Part shown: piece by piece, positions 63,306-64,000 of the stretch
How the letters are laid out: each line of letters starts with the position of its first letter
How positions within the stretch are numbered: position 1 is the stretch's first letter
DNA from: Pleodorina starrii
Taxonomy: Eukaryota > Chlorophyta > Chlorophyceae > Chlamydomonadales > Volvocaceae
DNA length: 64,000 bases
Assembly (NCBI GenBank): GCA_030267565.1
Contig: BRXU01000024.1
Location: forward strand, 1,410,501-1,474,500
Reading direction: 5' to 3'
Made by a program: the position numbers and the translations under genes
Notes under the pieces: model-generated
The model's database searches: none
Told to the model about the DNA's origin: nothing
The model's input: only the letters and a program-made list of their open reading frames with translations

Positions 63306-63674
63306 GTGGGGTGGGGGGGGGGTGGGGGGGGGTGGGGTGGGGTGGGGTGGGGTGGGGTGGGGTGGGGAGGGGTGGGGTGGGGTGGGGTGGGGTGGGGTGG
63401 GGTGGGGTGGGGTGGGGTGGGGTGGGGTGGGGTGGGGTGGGGTGGGGTGGGGTGGGGTGGGGTGGGGTGGGGTGGGGTGGGGTGGGGTGGGGTGGGGTGG
63501 GGTGGGGTGGGGTGGGGTGGGGTGGGGTGGGGTGGGGTGGGGTGGGGTGGGGTGGGGTGGGGTGGGGTGGGGTGGGGTGGGGTGGGGTGGGGTGGGGTGG
63601 GGTGGGGTGGGGTGGGGTGGGGTGGGGTGGGGTGGGGTGGGGTGGGGTGGGGTGGGGTGGGGTGGGGTGGGGTT
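63306..63674. repeat. (GGGGT)n simple repeat, about 370 bp
   Basis: More than 65 nearly perfect GGGGT units; the left end is impure with longer G-runs. All frames across it are artefacts. The strand has strong G-quadruplex potential. Confidence 0.97.
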
Positions 63675-64000
63675 AAAATCATCCAAGGTAAGGGCTTTTC
63701 TGTCAAGCCCGCACGTGGTTGTGTTCATGCACGTAAGGTTAAATGCACTCCCAGGAACTCTATTCAAGTGCACGTAAAAGGATGCATTTGGTCTTTGCCG
63801 TGCAGGCCATTGGGGCCGTTTGCCGAGTCGGTTTGAGTAGGCATTCATTTGGAGGTTCCATTGTCGGAATGCGATGGAGGTATTTTGATATGTCTCTCCT
63901 GTATTTTGAAATACATTATCGTTTCATGTGTACTGTGTGCTGTTGTTGATTGTTCTGAAATTACGAATTTCGGATCCAGATCAATCGAATTCCGGACTTC
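63675..64000. other. Unassigned right edge
   Basis: I see no gene or repeat in the last 325 bases. Confidence 0.4.

Noticed and set aside
63273..63848. Frames of 129-187 codons through the (GGGGT)n tract
   Set aside because: Pure simple-repeat translation in every frame.

Overview
The window looks like nuclear DNA from a green alga, most likely a chlamydomonadalean (volvocine-type) chlorophyte. The evidence is of three kinds. Retroelement 3' ends carry TGTAA about 12 nt before a poly-A tract, which is the chlorophyte polyadenylation signal. Host-like genes are split by short GT-AG introns (one probable GC-AG). The central element has the domain set of the Dualen (RandI) retrotransposons described from Chlamydomonas. 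The DNA is GC-rich, dominated by repeats, and has few host genes. There are no operons, ribosome binding sites, rRNA genes or CRISPR arrays.

Layout. 0-5.6 kb: minus-strand 3' ends of a LINE (Cys/His C-terminus, repeat-filled 3' UTR, TGTAA, poly-A), a tRNA-like SINE and a CTTCCGG-type satellite. 5.6-7 kb: an AT-rich block full of TTCGTAT boxes. 7.0-11.4 kb: a spliced minus-strand gene of unknown function. 11.4-14.3 kb: tandem duplications of pieces from that gene's 5' side. 14.5-16.0 kb: a four-exon minus-strand 2OG-Fe(II) dioxygenase-like gene. 16.0-18.0 kb: direct repeats and a 263-bp tandem array. 18.9-19.4 kb: the 3' exons of another minus-strand gene. 20.0-32.4 kb: a decayed minus-strand LINE interrupted by a 10.7-kb Dualen-type element with a 13-bp target-site duplication. 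32.4-44.9 kb: segmental and tandem duplications, an inverted repeat, a PHD-finger plus tyrosine-recombinase pseudogene and degenerate ORFs. 45.5-47.6 kb: a spliced minus-strand gene, followed by a 302-bp MITE whose empty site lies at 58.4 kb. 48-50.2 kb: an endonuclease-domain fragment, repeats and another LINE tail. 51.2-57.96 kb: a satellite of about 23 copies of 299/287 bp. 58-60 kb: a duplicated gene fragment, a hairpin, a CATGACTGG cluster and a LINE remnant. 61.1-62.6 kb: a second dioxygenase paralogue. 63.3-63.7 kb: a (GGGGT)n tract.

How it works together. The Dualen-type element is the most complete functional unit: a Josephin-like cysteine protease and an APE endonuclease in ORF1; RT, a methyltransferase-like region and RNase H in ORF2; and, after one in-frame UGA, a zinc knuckle and a restriction-like endonuclease. 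The rest of the window mostly records retroposition, nesting and tandem amplification around a few spliced genes. All domain calls were made by eye from motifs; no database search was run.
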